Below, one piece after another: positions 54,874-63,735 of a stretch of 64,000 bases of DNA. The stretch covers positions 124,001 to 188,000 of the forward strand of contig CANNFU010000006.1 of the NCBI GenBank assembly GCA_947503965.1. The letters run 5' to 3'. Position numbers and translations under genes: made by a program. Origin of the DNA: an uncultured Paracoccaceae bacterium (GTDB lineage: Bacteria; Pseudomonadota; Alphaproteobacteria; Rhodobacterales; Rhodobacteraceae). The notes beneath the pieces are model-generated. The model was not told the origin of the DNA. It did not search any database and was given only the letters and a program-made list of their open reading frames with translations. How positions within the stretch are numbered: position 1 is the stretch's first letter; each line of letters starts with the position of its first letter.

Positions 54874-55118
54874 ATACCGCGCCATGGTCAGGTTCTTTGC
54901 GGCACCAGTTGCTGGAGGACGTTCTGCCGCCTCGGGATACAGCGATGGATCGGCCCGAGGCAGAAGCCGGGCGTGCCTATCGCAGGCGGGTGATGGCGCT
55001 TGAGTTGATCCGTGACTTTACCGAGATGGCGTCGCGGTTTGAGCCTCCACCTTATGGTGAGGAACCGGTCAAGGACATGACCGGCTGGCATCCGGCAGAC
55101 AATAAGCGGCTGCGATGA
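54870..55118 (+). CDS. Small hypothetical protein in the rsmE-gshA gene run
   Basis: This 82-residue soluble protein of charged composition (EAGRAYRRRVMALELIRDFTEMASRF) starts at a TTG that overlaps the rsmE stop (TTGA) and ends in an overlap with the next gene. The coupling on both sides and the protein-like composition support a real gene despite the unusual start codon. I recognise no family. Confidence 0.65.
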   Translation: MNTAPWSGSLRHQLLEDVLPPRDTAMDRPEAEAGRAYRRRVMALELIRDFTEMASRFEPPPYGEEPVKDMTGWHPADNKRLR

Positions 55119-55942
55119 TACAAGCGACCCAAGCAGATCGGCCGGAGATTGAGGCGTTCCTGCGCGCGCGTGTTCATCAGGCCATGTTCCCGCTGAGTAA
55201 CCTTGCAGATCATGGCATGCAGGGTGGCCATGAATATGCCGTACGGTTCTGGATTGATCGGAACGCGGGCCAGATCACTGATGTTCTGACTGTCACCGAT
55301 GGCGGGATGGTCATGCCTTTACTGCCTAGCGGTCGATTTGCACAGGCGGCGGCGCATCTGGAGCGGCTTCAGGTAAAGGGCATGGCCGGACCTGCGGATT
55401 ATGTGCGCGGGCTGGAGCCGTATGGGCTGGCCGACCTGCCACGGAACTTTGATAAGGATGAGCCGCAGTTTCTTTTGGATCTGTCGGATCTTATTGTGCC
55501 CGACGGGCCGGGAAAGCTGATGCCCTTGGCGGCAGCTCCCGAAGATGTGATCAAATCCTGGCTATGGGATTATGACCGCAACACGCTGAACGTACCTATG
55601 GACGGTCTGGATGCACAGGTTGCCCGGACCAATGCCCGGTATCGCGCCAACGAAAGCCATGAGGTCCTGATAGATGGCGATACGCCCTTGGCGATGACGG
55701 GCTTCAATGCGCGGTTGCCGGATATTGTACAACTGGGCGGGGTCTACACGCCGCCCGACCTGCGCGGTCGGGGGTATGCACGCCGGGCCGTCGCCTTGCA
55801 CCTGGCGCAGGTGGCGCAGCAAGGCGTCCAACAGGCGACGTTGTTTTCAGCAAGCGAGGCGGCAGCGCGGGCCTATCAGGCGGTGGGCTTCAAAAGGGTT
55901 GGGACATGGACATTGATCCTTTTTCAGACGGGTGGCGCATGA
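55115..55942 (+). CDS. GNAT-like acetyltransferase, first tandem copy
   Basis: This 275-residue protein has a C-terminal GNAT half containing LGGVYTPPDLRGRGYARRAVALHLAQ (acetyl-CoA motif A) and FSASEAAARAYQAVGFKRVG. Its N-terminal half (ATQADRPEIEAFL, MFPLSNL) is shared with the next gene, which looks like a divergent first acetyltransferase-like domain. The substrate is unknown. It overlaps its neighbours by four bases on each side. Confidence 0.85.
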   Translation: MIQATQADRPEIEAFLRARVHQAMFPLSNLADHGMQGGHEYAVRFWIDRNAGQITDVLTVTDGGMVMPLLPSGRFAQAAAHLERLQVKGMAGPADYVRGLEPYGLADLPRNFDKDEPQFLLDLSDLIVPDGPGKLMPLAAAPEDVIKSWLWDYDRNTLNVPMDGLDAQVARTNARYRANESHEVLIDGDTPLAMTGFNARLPDIVQLGGVYTPPDLRGRGYARRAVALHLAQVAQQGVQQATLFSASEAAARAYQAVGFKRVGTWTLILFQTGGA

Positions 55943-56778
55943 TCCTTGCCACCGAAGCGGACCGCCCTGCGATTGAGGCCTTTCTGACCGCGCATGTTGC
56001 GACTTCCATGTTTCCGCTGTCGAACCTGCGCCGCTACGGTATGGCAGGCGGTCACCCCCGCGCGGTGCGCTTCTGGTGCCGCTGGGAGGCGGGCGCGCTG
56101 ACGGATGTACTGACCGTGACCGAGGAAGGGATGGTATTTCCACAATGCCCGACGGGCCCTTGGGGAGAGGCGAAGGTTGTTCTAATGGGGTCAGCGGTCA
56201 AGGGTATCTTGGGCGATGGGGGGCAAGTGGCAGCCTTGCGGCAGGCGCTGGGACTGGTCGATACCGGTGGTCTGGATGAGGAGGAGCCGCTTTATGAACT
56301 CGCTTTGGCGGACTTGCATTTACCGGATACGAACGGCCTGACCCTACGCCCCTTGACCGATGCGCTGCGCGAGGTGGTGATCGGCTGGCGCCGTGCCTAT
56401 CTGAAAGAAGTGATGCCTATGCCAGGCGAGGATACTGAGATGAAGGCAGCAAGTGATATTGCCAATTACGTTGATGCGGATACCCATCGCGCCTTGTACC
56501 AGGATGGCGCACCGGTCGCGATGACTGGCTTTAATGCCGTGTTGCCCGAGGCTGTGCAGATTGGCGGTGTCTATACGCCGCCAAAGTTGCGCTCGCGCGG
56601 TTTGGCCCGCTGTGCTGTTGCGATGCATTTGGCCGAAGCGCGCCAGGCTGGTGTAAAGCACGCAATCCTGTTCGCCGCGTCACCGCAGGCCTGCAAAGCC
56701 TATGAGGCGATTGGGTTTGAGCGCACTGGGACTTACACAATCCTCGTTTACGAAGAACCGCAGGTGATCCATGGCTGA
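55939..56778 (+). CDS. GNAT-like acetyltransferase, second tandem copy
   Basis: This 279-residue paralogue of the preceding gene shows co-linear similarity: ILATEADRPAIEAFL, MFPLSNLRRYGMAGGHPRAVRF, GGVYTPPKLRSRGLARCAVAMHLAEA and AFEAIGFERTG-like YEAIGFERTGTY. In motif A the R-G-x-G step reads S-R-G-L-A. The chosen ATG overlaps the previous stop. The frame runs 11 codons further upstream, inside the first copy. Confidence 0.85.
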   Translation: MILATEADRPAIEAFLTAHVATSMFPLSNLRRYGMAGGHPRAVRFWCRWEAGALTDVLTVTEEGMVFPQCPTGPWGEAKVVLMGSAVKGILGDGGQVAALRQALGLVDTGGLDEEEPLYELALADLHLPDTNGLTLRPLTDALREVVIGWRRAYLKEVMPMPGEDTEMKAASDIANYVDADTHRALYQDGAPVAMTGFNAVLPEAVQIGGVYTPPKLRSRGLARCAVAMHLAEARQAGVKHAILFAASPQACKAYEAIGFERTGTYTILVYEEPQVIHG

Positions 56779-57289
56779 TTTCTTCCGCCCCGAAGTGCGC
56801 GCCTTTTTCTGGCGTTGGCGCGAGGTGTTGCTGGCTGGTGTCGTTATTGTACTGGGCCTGTGGTGGGCCTTGGGTGGTGTCGGGATCACGGTGTGGTTGG
56901 GTTATATCTTTATCGCCATTGGGATTGGCTGGGCTGTGGCCGGTTTTCAGCGGGCGCGTTTTGCGCAAGGTGATGATGGTCCCGGCGTGGTGCAAGTGCG
57001 TGAGCGCCGGTTGGCCTATTTCGGCCCGCTGGATGGTGGCGTGATCGATGTCGCGGATTTGACCATGCTTGAACTGGACCCGGGCAGCCACCCTGACCCA
57101 AGTTGGGTTTTGACCGGCTTGGGCGGACAGCGGATCGCCATTCCCGTGAATGCAAAGGGGTCCGAGGGGCTGTTTGATGTTTTTGCCGCCTTGCCCGGGA
57201 TCAGGACACAGACGGTGCTGGACGTGCTGTCGCGCACACCGGATGCGCGGGTAATCGTGTGGTCAAAGACCAAGCCGCTCTTGCATTGA
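56771..57289 (+). CDS. Membrane protein with two N-terminal helices (hypothetical)
   Basis: This 172-residue protein has two adjacent hydrophobic segments (about 19-38 and 41-60) and a soluble C-terminal domain of about 110 residues with beta-strand pattern (RERRLAYFGPLDGGVIDVADL). This resembles small membrane proteins with a PH-like domain. I cannot name a function. It overlaps the second GNAT copy by eight bases and precedes gshA by 57. Confidence 0.75.
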   Translation: MADFFRPEVRAFFWRWREVLLAGVVIVLGLWWALGGVGITVWLGYIFIAIGIGWAVAGFQRARFAQGDDGPGVVQVRERRLAYFGPLDGGVIDVADLTMLELDPGSHPDPSWVLTGLGGQRIAIPVNAKGSEGLFDVFAALPGIRTQTVLDVLSRTPDARVIVWSKTKPLLH

Positions 57290-57346
57290 TCCCCACCTTG
57301 GGGCAGGTCAAAGGTCTGACCCGATCCAGCTACGGAGCCACGCGCA

Positions 57347-58717
57347 ATGTCTATCCCTCAATCCGGCGGTGGCCCCATTGAACATCACGACCAGTTGGCA
57401 GAGCTGCTGGCCAAAGGCTGCAAGCCCAAGGAAGACTGGCGCATCGGCACCGAGCACGAGAAATTCGGGTTCTGTCAGGACAGCCTGTTGCCGCTGCCTT
57501 ATGAAGGTGCGCGATCCATCAAAGCGGTATTGGAGGGGCTTGAAAGCCGCTTTGGCTGGGACCGGGTCGCGGAAGATGGCAACATCATTGGTCTGACAAA
57601 GGATGGTGCGAATGTCAGCCTTGAGCCGGGCGGGGCGCTTGAATTGTCCGGTGCGCCGCTTGAGACCATTCACCAGACCTGTGACGAGGTGAATACCCAT
57701 CTGGCCGAGGTCAAAGCCGTCTCGGACGAGATCGGCGTGAAATTCATTGGTCTGGGTGCCGCACCCGAGTGGACCCATGAGCAGATGCCGCTGATGCCCA
57801 AGGGCCGCTACAAACTGATGAACGACTACATGGAAAAGGTCGGCACCATGGGCACGGCGATGATGCGCCGGACCTGTACCGTTCAGGTGAACCTTGATTT
57901 CGGGTCAGAGGCGGACATGGTCCAAAAGATGCGCGTGGCCTTGGCATTGCAGCCAGTGGCCGTGGCGTTATTTGCGAATTCGCCGTTCTTCGAAGGCAAG
58001 GTGAATGGGCACAAATCCTGGCGCTCGCGCATCTGGCGCGATCTGGATGCGTCCCGCACGGGCATGCTGCCTTTTGTATTCGAAGATGGCTTCGGGTTCG
58101 AGGCATGGGTGCAATGGGTTCTCGATGTGCCAATGTATTTTGTCTACCGCGACGGGAAATACATCAACGCGCTGGGCATGTCTTTCCGGGATTTCCTGAA
58201 AGGGGAACTGCCTGCGCTGCCGGGTGAAAAACCCCTCTTGTCCGATTGGGCGGATCATCTGACGACGGTGTTCCCCGAGGCCCGCGTAAAGCAGTTCATT
58301 GAAATGCGCGGTGCCGATGGCGGCCCGTGGCGGCGGTTATGCGCGCTGCCTGCGTTCTGGGTGGGGCTGATGTATGATCAGACCGCGTTGGACGCTGCAT
58401 GGGATCTGTGCAAGGGATGGACGGCCGACCAGCGCGAGGCGCTGCGGGTAGCCGCCTCGGTCGATGGGTTGCAGGCCAAGGTCGACGGCATCAACATGCA
58501 TGATCTGGCACGCGAGGTCGTGGCGATCTGCGAGGCCGGGTTGAAGGCGCGCGCGCGCCCCGGTGCCGGCGGACTCGTCCCGGATGAGACACATTTCCTG
58601 AATGCGTTGAAAGAGACAATCGAGAGCGGACAGACCCCGGCGGATGAACTGCTGGCCCATTATCATGAGGATTGGGGCGGTGATCTGAAACGGATCTACA
58701 GTGAGTACAGTTATTGA
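57347..58717 (+). CDS. gshA: Glutamate-cysteine ligase, plant/alphaproteobacterial type
   Basis: This 456-residue enzyme makes gamma-glutamylcysteine, the first step of glutathione synthesis. It is the GshA class shared by alphaproteobacteria and plants: IGTEHEKFGF near residue 35, GGALELSGAPLETIHQT, and MMRRTCTVQVNLDF. The start MSIPQSGGGPIEH is usual. gshB is not adjacent. No terminator was seen in the 150 bases that follow. Confidence 0.94.
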   Translation: MSIPQSGGGPIEHHDQLAELLAKGCKPKEDWRIGTEHEKFGFCQDSLLPLPYEGARSIKAVLEGLESRFGWDRVAEDGNIIGLTKDGANVSLEPGGALELSGAPLETIHQTCDEVNTHLAEVKAVSDEIGVKFIGLGAAPEWTHEQMPLMPKGRYKLMNDYMEKVGTMGTAMMRRTCTVQVNLDFGSEADMVQKMRVALALQPVAVALFANSPFFEGKVNGHKSWRSRIWRDLDASRTGMLPFVFEDGFGFEAWVQWVLDVPMYFVYRDGKYINALGMSFRDFLKGELPALPGEKPLLSDWADHLTTVFPEARVKQFIEMRGADGGPWRRLCALPAFWVGLMYDQTALDAAWDLCKGWTADQREALRVAASVDGLQAKVDGINMHDLAREVVAICEAGLKARARPGAGGLVPDETHFLNALKETIESGQTPADELLAHYHEDWGGDLKRIYSEYSY

Positions 58718-58869
58718 TTCAGAGGATCGTTCTTAGAGGCTGAAACATACCTGTCTTGGGTCCGACACAATTGATAAATTGGGCAGCCCCCTGCGGTTCG
58801 CCTGTGTGTTTGTGGCCACTGTAAATCACGAGACCAATCAAGCGCCGTGCAGGTCGCCCAAATCGTGTA

Positions 58870-59490
58870 CTATTGAGGTTCGACCTTGGCACCGATCTTT
58901 GTCTCCGTTCCGGCCTTCAGCCTTTGGATATTCCCCCAGTGGCGCAGGTAAATCAGCAAGCCAAGGATAATTCCGGTAAAGAAGTATGCGCCAAAACCCA
59001 TGAACGTCATCACCAGCGGGAGCCAGCCCGCAACAACAAGCGCGGCCATGGACGAATAGCGGGTGATCGCGGCCACGCTCAGCCAGATGATCGCCGCGGC
59101 TATTCCCATCGGCCAGGCAATTGCGAAGATAACCCCGAAATAGGTGGCAACGCCCTTTCCCCCTTTGAACCCGAGCCAAATGGGAAAGCAATGACCCAAC
59201 AAAGCGGCAATCGCCGCAATCTGCGCGACGTCATCATCCGCCAGTTGCCGGGCGGCCAGCACGGCCACTGTCCCTTTCAGCGCATCGAATATGAGCGTCA
59301 GCGCAGCGGCTTTCTTGTTGCCGGTACGTAAAACGTTCGTCGCACCGATATTGCCAGAGCCGATCTCGCGCAGGTTCCCGAGGTTCATAGCACGCGCCAA
59401 GATCACGCCGCTGGGGATCGATCCCAAAAGATAGCCGATCAACGCCCAGGTCAGGACGGTGGTCATCCCGATATCTGCCAAAAACATCAT
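58870..59490 (-). CDS. plsY: Glycerol-3-phosphate acyltransferase PlsY
   Basis: This 206-residue inner-membrane enzyme uses acyl-phosphate to acylate glycerol-3-phosphate, the first step of phospholipid synthesis. Conserved loops are GSIPSGVILAR, GSGNIGATNVLRTGNKKAA and GFKGGKGVATYFG. The ATG at 59490 overlaps the end of the dihydroorotase-like gene and has GGGGG in front. A TTG four codons upstream is an alternative. It ends the pyr operon here. Confidence 0.92.
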   Translation of the reverse strand: MMFLADIGMTTVLTWALIGYLLGSIPSGVILARAMNLGNLREIGSGNIGATNVLRTGNKKAAALTLIFDALKGTVAVLAARQLADDDVAQIAAIAALLGHCFPIWLGFKGGKGVATYFGVIFAIAWPMGIAAAIIWLSVAAITRYSSMAALVVAGWLPLVMTFMGFGAYFFTGIILGLLIYLRHWGNIQRLKAGTETKIGAKVEPQ

Positions 59491-60767
59491 ATGCGCCCCC
59501 AAATCCGGGTACCATCAACCCACGTGCCGATTACCTTGCCCTGCATTTTTGCGCCATCAAAGGGTGTATTTTTCGATTTTGATTGCAGTTTGGTCCGGTC
59601 CAGCTGGAATGGCGCATCAGGATCAAACAGGATCAGGTCTGCAGGTGTATCTTCGCGCAGACGCCCTGCCTTCAGACCCAAAAGCCGCGCGGGGTTCCGT
59701 GAAAGCGCCCGGAATAGGCGCGGCAGGTCAATCATGTCAGCATGATAAAGCCGCAGCGCGGCAGGCAAAAGCGTTTCCAGGCCAACGGCCCCGCTCGCCG
59801 CTTCCTCAAACGGAAGCCGTTTGCTTTCCTCGTCCTGCGGTGTGTGCATGGAGCTGATGATGTCGATCAGCCCGTCAGCCACGGCTTGTACGACAGCGAC
59901 CCGATCGTCTTCGCTGCGCAGCGGTGGTTTAAGTTTGAAGAAGGTCCGGTAGTCGGCCACGTCCAGTTCATTCAGCGTCAGGTGGTGGACGCCGACGCCA
60001 GCCGTGATTTGCAGCCCATTCCTTTTGGCCCGTTCCAGTGCGGGCAGCGCACGTGCAGTGGTGATTTGGTCGACGTGATAACGCGCGCCGGTCATTTCCA
60101 GCAGGCTGATATCGCGGTCAAGCGCCATGCGTTCCGCCATCGGCGATACACCTGGCAACCCGCGCAGCGAGGCGAACTTGCCAGATGTCACAGCCGCCCC
60201 TTCAGACAGAACCGGTTCCTGCACATGCCCGATCACCAGCGCATCAAGCGAACGCGCATAGGTCAGCGCCCGGCTGAACACCTTGGTATTGGTCACCACC
60301 CGGTCGCAATCCGTAAAGGCGACCGCACCTGCATCCTGCAGAAAGCCGATCTCTGTCATCTCGCGACCCATCCGCTCTTTGGTCAGCGCGGCCATGGGCA
60401 GCACATGAACCGGCGCGTCTTCTTGGGCGCGCCGTTCAACGAATTCGAGTGTTTCCGGCGTGTCTATGGCAGGGGTCGTGTCGGGGCGGGTAACGATGGT
60501 GGTCACACCGCCCGCCGCCGCCGCCTGACCGGCGGAGCGAAAGGATTCCTTGTGTCGTTCGCCCGGTTCCGACACTTTCACACCAATGTCGATGATGCCG
60601 GGCGCAAGGCACTGTCCGCCACAATCGATGATATCGGCGTATTTGGGTGCGCTCAGATCCTCGCCGACGGCTGCAATCCGGCCATCCACGACCAACAGCG
60701 CGCCGGGGCCGTCCGTCAGCGCCACAGGATCAATCAGACGAGCGTTGGCAAAGAAGGTCTTGGTCAT
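59487..60767 (-). CDS. pyrC: Dihydroorotase-like protein lacking metal ligands (PyrC'/PyrX type)
   Basis: This 426-residue protein of the amidohydrolase fold aligns along its length with class I dihydroorotase (HKESFRSAGQAAAAGGVTTIV, VHHLTLNE). Key residues are replaced. The H-x-H metal motif after PGIID reads I-G-V-K (61-64), and the T-D-H-A-P-H segment near residue 310 reads S-S-M-H-T-P. Inactive dihydroorotases of this type serve as structural partners of aspartate transcarbamoylase in pseudomonads. Position two genes after pyrB supports the same role. An active pyrC must be elsewhere. Confidence 0.88.
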   Translation of the reverse strand: MTKTFFANARLIDPVALTDGPGALLVVDGRIAAVGEDLSAPKYADIIDCGGQCLAPGIIDIGVKVSEPGERHKESFRSAGQAAAAGGVTTIVTRPDTTPAIDTPETLEFVERRAQEDAPVHVLPMAALTKERMGREMTEIGFLQDAGAVAFTDCDRVVTNTKVFSRALTYARSLDALVIGHVQEPVLSEGAAVTSGKFASLRGLPGVSPMAERMALDRDISLLEMTGARYHVDQITTARALPALERAKRNGLQITAGVGVHHLTLNELDVADYRTFFKLKPPLRSEDDRVAVVQAVADGLIDIISSMHTPQDEESKRLPFEEAASGAVGLETLLPAALRLYHADMIDLPRLFRALSRNPARLLGLKAGRLREDTPADLILFDPDAPFQLDRTKLQSKSKNTPFDGAKMQGKVIGTWVDGTRIWGRI

Positions 60768-60805
60768 TGGGAGTCTTTCAAAGGGTCTTGGCGGCGCGTG
60801 CGCAT

Positions 60806-61324
60806 CTAGCCTGCAATCCAGATGATCACGGCGATGAAGGCAAACATGAAGATCAGCGCATACATGGCGACCATGCCGCCGATCCGGGCGTTGGATTTGG
60901 GCGGTTTGACCGGCGCGGTGTCAAGGTTTCCCTGCGCCGACGCAGAAGCCAGCACCTCTGGCGGGCTGATCTTTGCGGTTGGGCTGTATGTGGTCACATG
61001 CCTGATCCCCGGCGCGAGGGTGAATGTCGCCGCTTGCCCGTCCGTCGCCCGCGATAAGACAAGGATGGCTGTGCCTTCAATGGCATCAACGGCAGCCTTG
61101 TCGACCGGATCCGCAACCATATCGTAGCCTTCCGCGATATAGGTGCTGAGCGTCATGCCCCCCAGATCGCTGATCTGGACGATATCGACATAGGTCGGAT
61201 CAAGCGTGGCCCCAAAAAGCGCGACAATCCCTTCCGGTGTTTTGTCCCGCGCGGCCTCGGGCAGCGCTTCGCTGTTGGCGAAAACCCGGATGTGGCCGTG
61301 ATCATTCTCTGGGATGGTGATCAT
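60806..61324 (-). CDS. C-terminally membrane-anchored hypothetical protein in the pyr operon
   Basis: This 172-residue protein has a soluble N-terminal domain of about 125 residues and a C-terminal transmembrane helix (about 149-170, [22 protein letters not shown]), a tail-anchor topology. A proline-rich linker lies between. No known motif was found. It overlaps pyrB by four bases and stands 38 bases before the dihydroorotase-like gene, so it is made together with pyrimidine enzymes, although nothing in it points to that pathway. Confidence 0.75.
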   Translation of the reverse strand: MITIPENDHGHIRVFANSEALPEAARDKTPEGIVALFGATLDPTYVDIVQISDLGGMTLSTYIAEGYDMVADPVDKAAVDAIEGTAILVLSRATDGQAATFTLAPGIRHVTTYSPTAKISPPEVLASASAQGNLDTAPVKPPKSNARIGGMVAMYALIFMFAFIAVIIWIAG

Positions 61325-62277
61325 GCCGTCACCTCTTGCGGTTTTCGGTTGGCCCGCAGGTTTTGCGCCAGAAGATCCATCGCCGCCATGCGCACGGCGA
61401 CCCCCATCTCGACCTGTTCCTGAATGACGGAACGGTTGATGTCATCGGCGATGGTCCCGTCAATCTCCACCCCGCGGTTCATCGGCCCCGGGTGCATCAC
61501 GATGGCGTCCGGTTTGGCGTGCTGCAGCTTTTCGGCATCCAGCCCGTAGCGGTGGAAATATTCCCGCTCGGACGGAATGAAACCGCCATCCATGCGTTCC
61601 TTTTGCAGGCGAAGCATCATGACGACATCAACATCTTTCAGGCCCTCCTCCATGTTCTCGAATACCTCTGCGCCGAATTCGCCAATGCCAGAAGGCATCA
61701 GCGTAGGAGGGCCGATCAACCGAATGCGATTTTCCATCTTGCCCAAAAGCATGATGTTGGACCGCGCCACGCGGCTGTGCGCGATATCGCCACAAATCGC
61801 GATGCTCAGCCTGTGCAGGCGGCCTTTGGCGCGGCGGATCGTCAGCGCATCCAGCAGCGCTTGGGTCGGGTGTTCGTGTTTTCCGTCGCCGGCGTTCAGA
61901 ACGGCACAATTGACCTTTTGCGCCAGCAAATCGACAGCCCCCGAATGCGGGTGCCGCACAACCAGCAGATCAGGCCGCATCGCGTTCAGCGTCAGCGCCG
62001 TATCAATCAGGGTTTCCCCCTTTTTGATGGATGACGCCTGCATCCCCATATTCATCACATCCGCGCCCAGGCGCTTGCCTGCCAGCTCAAAGCTCGCCTG
62101 CGTGCGGGTGGAGTTTTCAAAGAACATGTTGATCTGCGTCAGCCCCGCCAGCACATCCTTGTGGGCGATGCCCTTGCGGTTATGCTCGGCATAGCTGTCA
62201 GCAAGATCGAGAAGGGTGGTGATTTCGGTCGGGTGCAGCGGTTCGATGCCCAGAAGATGTTGCTGTCGGAAAGTCAT
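61321..62277 (-). CDS. pyrB: Aspartate carbamoyltransferase catalytic subunit
   Basis: This 318-residue enzyme makes N-carbamoyl-aspartate. Carbamoyl-phosphate binding is shown by F-E-N-S-T-R-T, and [20 protein letters not shown] and [13 protein letters not shown] are intact. No pyrI regulatory subunit lies nearby, in line with class A or PyrX-dependent enzymes. The ATG at 62277 starts the conserved [14 protein letters not shown]. Upstream extension to 62352 is not supported. Confidence 0.95.
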   Translation of the reverse strand: MTFRQQHLLGIEPLHPTEITTLLDLADSYAEHNRKGIAHKDVLAGLTQINMFFENSTRTQASFELAGKRLGADVMNMGMQASSIKKGETLIDTALTLNAMRPDLLVVRHPHSGAVDLLAQKVNCAVLNAGDGKHEHPTQALLDALTIRRAKGRLHRLSIAICGDIAHSRVARSNIMLLGKMENRIRLIGPPTLMPSGIGEFGAEVFENMEEGLKDVDVVMMLRLQKERMDGGFIPSEREYFHRYGLDAEKLQHAKPDAIVMHPGPMNRGVEIDGTIADDINRSVIQEQVEMGVAVRMAAMDLLAQNLRANRKPQEVTA

Positions 62278-62383
62278 GCGGGCCTCGTCCGTTCGTTCCG
62301 GTGTCTTATAGATAGGTGGTGGGTGCGCTTCAATGCTTGCCAGGCACTGCACATCCCTGTCGATCCGTCATAACGTATCCGGC

Positions 62384-63181
62384 ATGGATTCGGGTGAAAC
62401 ATATTGGGCGGACCGCGCAGCCCTGGAATGGCAGGTGGAGCTTGGCGTGACAGATGCCGTGCTGGATGCGCCAGTGGATCGCTATGCGCTTGAGGCGGCC
62501 AAGCCAAAGCCTGTGCCCAAGGCGCCGGTGGATCGGCCTGCTCCTCCACCGCTGGCGACATCGGTCGAGATTGATGCGGTCGCAATGGCGCGTGCAGCGG
62601 CCGGTGGCGTGTCGGATCTGGCAGGGCTGGCGGCGGCAATGCAGGCGTTTGATCATTGCGAATTAAAGCGCGGCGCGCGTAGTTTTGTGTTCTGCGACGG
62701 CCAGCCCGAGGCCCGCGTGATGATCATCGGAGAAGCGCCCGGCCGGGAAGAGGACCGCGCGGGCAAACCGTTTGTGGGCCGTGCTGGGCAGTTGCTTGAC
62801 CGGATGCTGGACGCGATTGACATGGGCCGGGCGCATGCGGATGTGGCCCGGTCGGTCTACATCACGAATGTGCTGCCGTGGCGCCCCCCGTCGAACCGGA
62901 CGCCTGACAAGGATGAGATCGCGATGATGCTGCCGTTTCTGGAACGACATGTGGCGTTGGCCGATCCTGATATCGTGGTCTTGATGGGAAACACGCCCTG
63001 TCAGGCGCTGCTGGGGCGCACAGGTATCACCCGTATGCGCGGGCAGTGGGTCGAGGTGCTCGGAAAGCCCTGTTTGCCGATGTTCCATCCGGCTTATCTT
63101 TTGCACAATCCGATTGCCAAGCGCGAGGCTTGGGCGGACTTACTGGAATTGAACGCCCGGTTGCGGGGGGTAGAGGTGTGA
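62384..63181 (+). CDS. Uracil-DNA glycosylase family 4-like protein with lost Fe-S cysteines
   Basis: This 265-residue protein has the family 4/5 glycosylase motifs: GEAPGREEDRAGKPFVGRAGQLLD (motif 1), NVLPWRPPSNRTPD, and MFHPAYLLHNP (motif 2). A proline-rich N-terminal extension of about 100 residues precedes it. The Fe-S ligands of classical family 4 enzymes are mostly missing: only one of the first C-x2-C pair remains (DHCELKRG), and the K-C-R-P-P cysteine is W. The start is the ATG at 62384, since it begins the protein-like part. It is divergent from pyrB. Confidence 0.87.
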   Translation: MDSGETYWADRAALEWQVELGVTDAVLDAPVDRYALEAAKPKPVPKAPVDRPAPPPLATSVEIDAVAMARAAAGGVSDLAGLAAAMQAFDHCELKRGARSFVFCDGQPEARVMIIGEAPGREEDRAGKPFVGRAGQLLDRMLDAIDMGRAHADVARSVYITNVLPWRPPSNRTPDKDEIAMMLPFLERHVALADPDIVVLMGNTPCQALLGRTGITRMRGQWVEVLGKPCLPMFHPAYLLHNPIAKREAWADLLELNARLRGVEV

Positions 63182-63735
63182 TGAAACGCATTGCGATACT
63201 CTTGGCGCTGGGCGCCGTACCTGCAGCGGCGGATCCCTTGGATTTGATCGACTACGCACGGCTGTTTGCAGAAAATGCGGATCGTGTTGAGACCGTTAGC
63301 TCCGATCGCGACATCCTGCAGATGGGCGATATCACCATCCTGCGCGGGAACGAGGAGGGATTCGAATATACCGGCCTTGATCAAAGCGGCGAAGGGGCAG
63401 TTGGCTGTTTCGTCAGCGTTTTGGCGTCGTTGGAAAGTGCGCTGCAGGCATGCGAAATCACATTGCCGCCCGAACAGCAGGTGATCAGTGATACATACCG
63501 CAGCACTGCATTGGCGTTTTACGCCGAGAATGCATTCCCTCCGGCTGACTTGGATGAGGTAGAGCGCCGATTTGATGCGCTTGTCGCATCAGAGATTGAA
63601 CTGTCGCGCCCGTTTTGCGACGATCTTGCGGTTGTCACGGATTTCTCGGATCGACTATTTGCGCAAGCGACAAAAGCCGAAGTTGACGGCATGATGTCCG
63701 TCCCACGTTTGCCTGTCGCGAACCCCTGCCTATGA
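63181..63735 (+). CDS. Secreted hypothetical protein with cysteines
   Basis: This 184-residue protein has a short signal peptide (MKRIAILLALGAVPAAA) and a mature part with four cysteines (GCFVSV, QACEITL, PFCDDL, NPCL), likely two disulfides. The mainly helical acidic C-terminal half resembles nothing I know. It overlaps the glycosylase stop by one base and the next gene's start by four, so it is part of a coupled set. Confidence 0.78.
   Translation: MKRIAILLALGAVPAAADPLDLIDYARLFAENADRVETVSSDRDILQMGDITILRGNEEGFEYTGLDQSGEGAVGCFVSVLASLESALQACEITLPPEQQVISDTYRSTALAFYAENAFPPADLDEVERRFDALVASEIELSRPFCDDLAVVTDFSDRLFAQATKAEVDGMMSVPRLPVANPCL

Noticed and set aside
59742..60809. 355-codon plus-strand frame opposite the dihydroorotase-like gene
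   Set aside because: It is a shadow of the conserved minus-strand gene; no ribosome site or motif.
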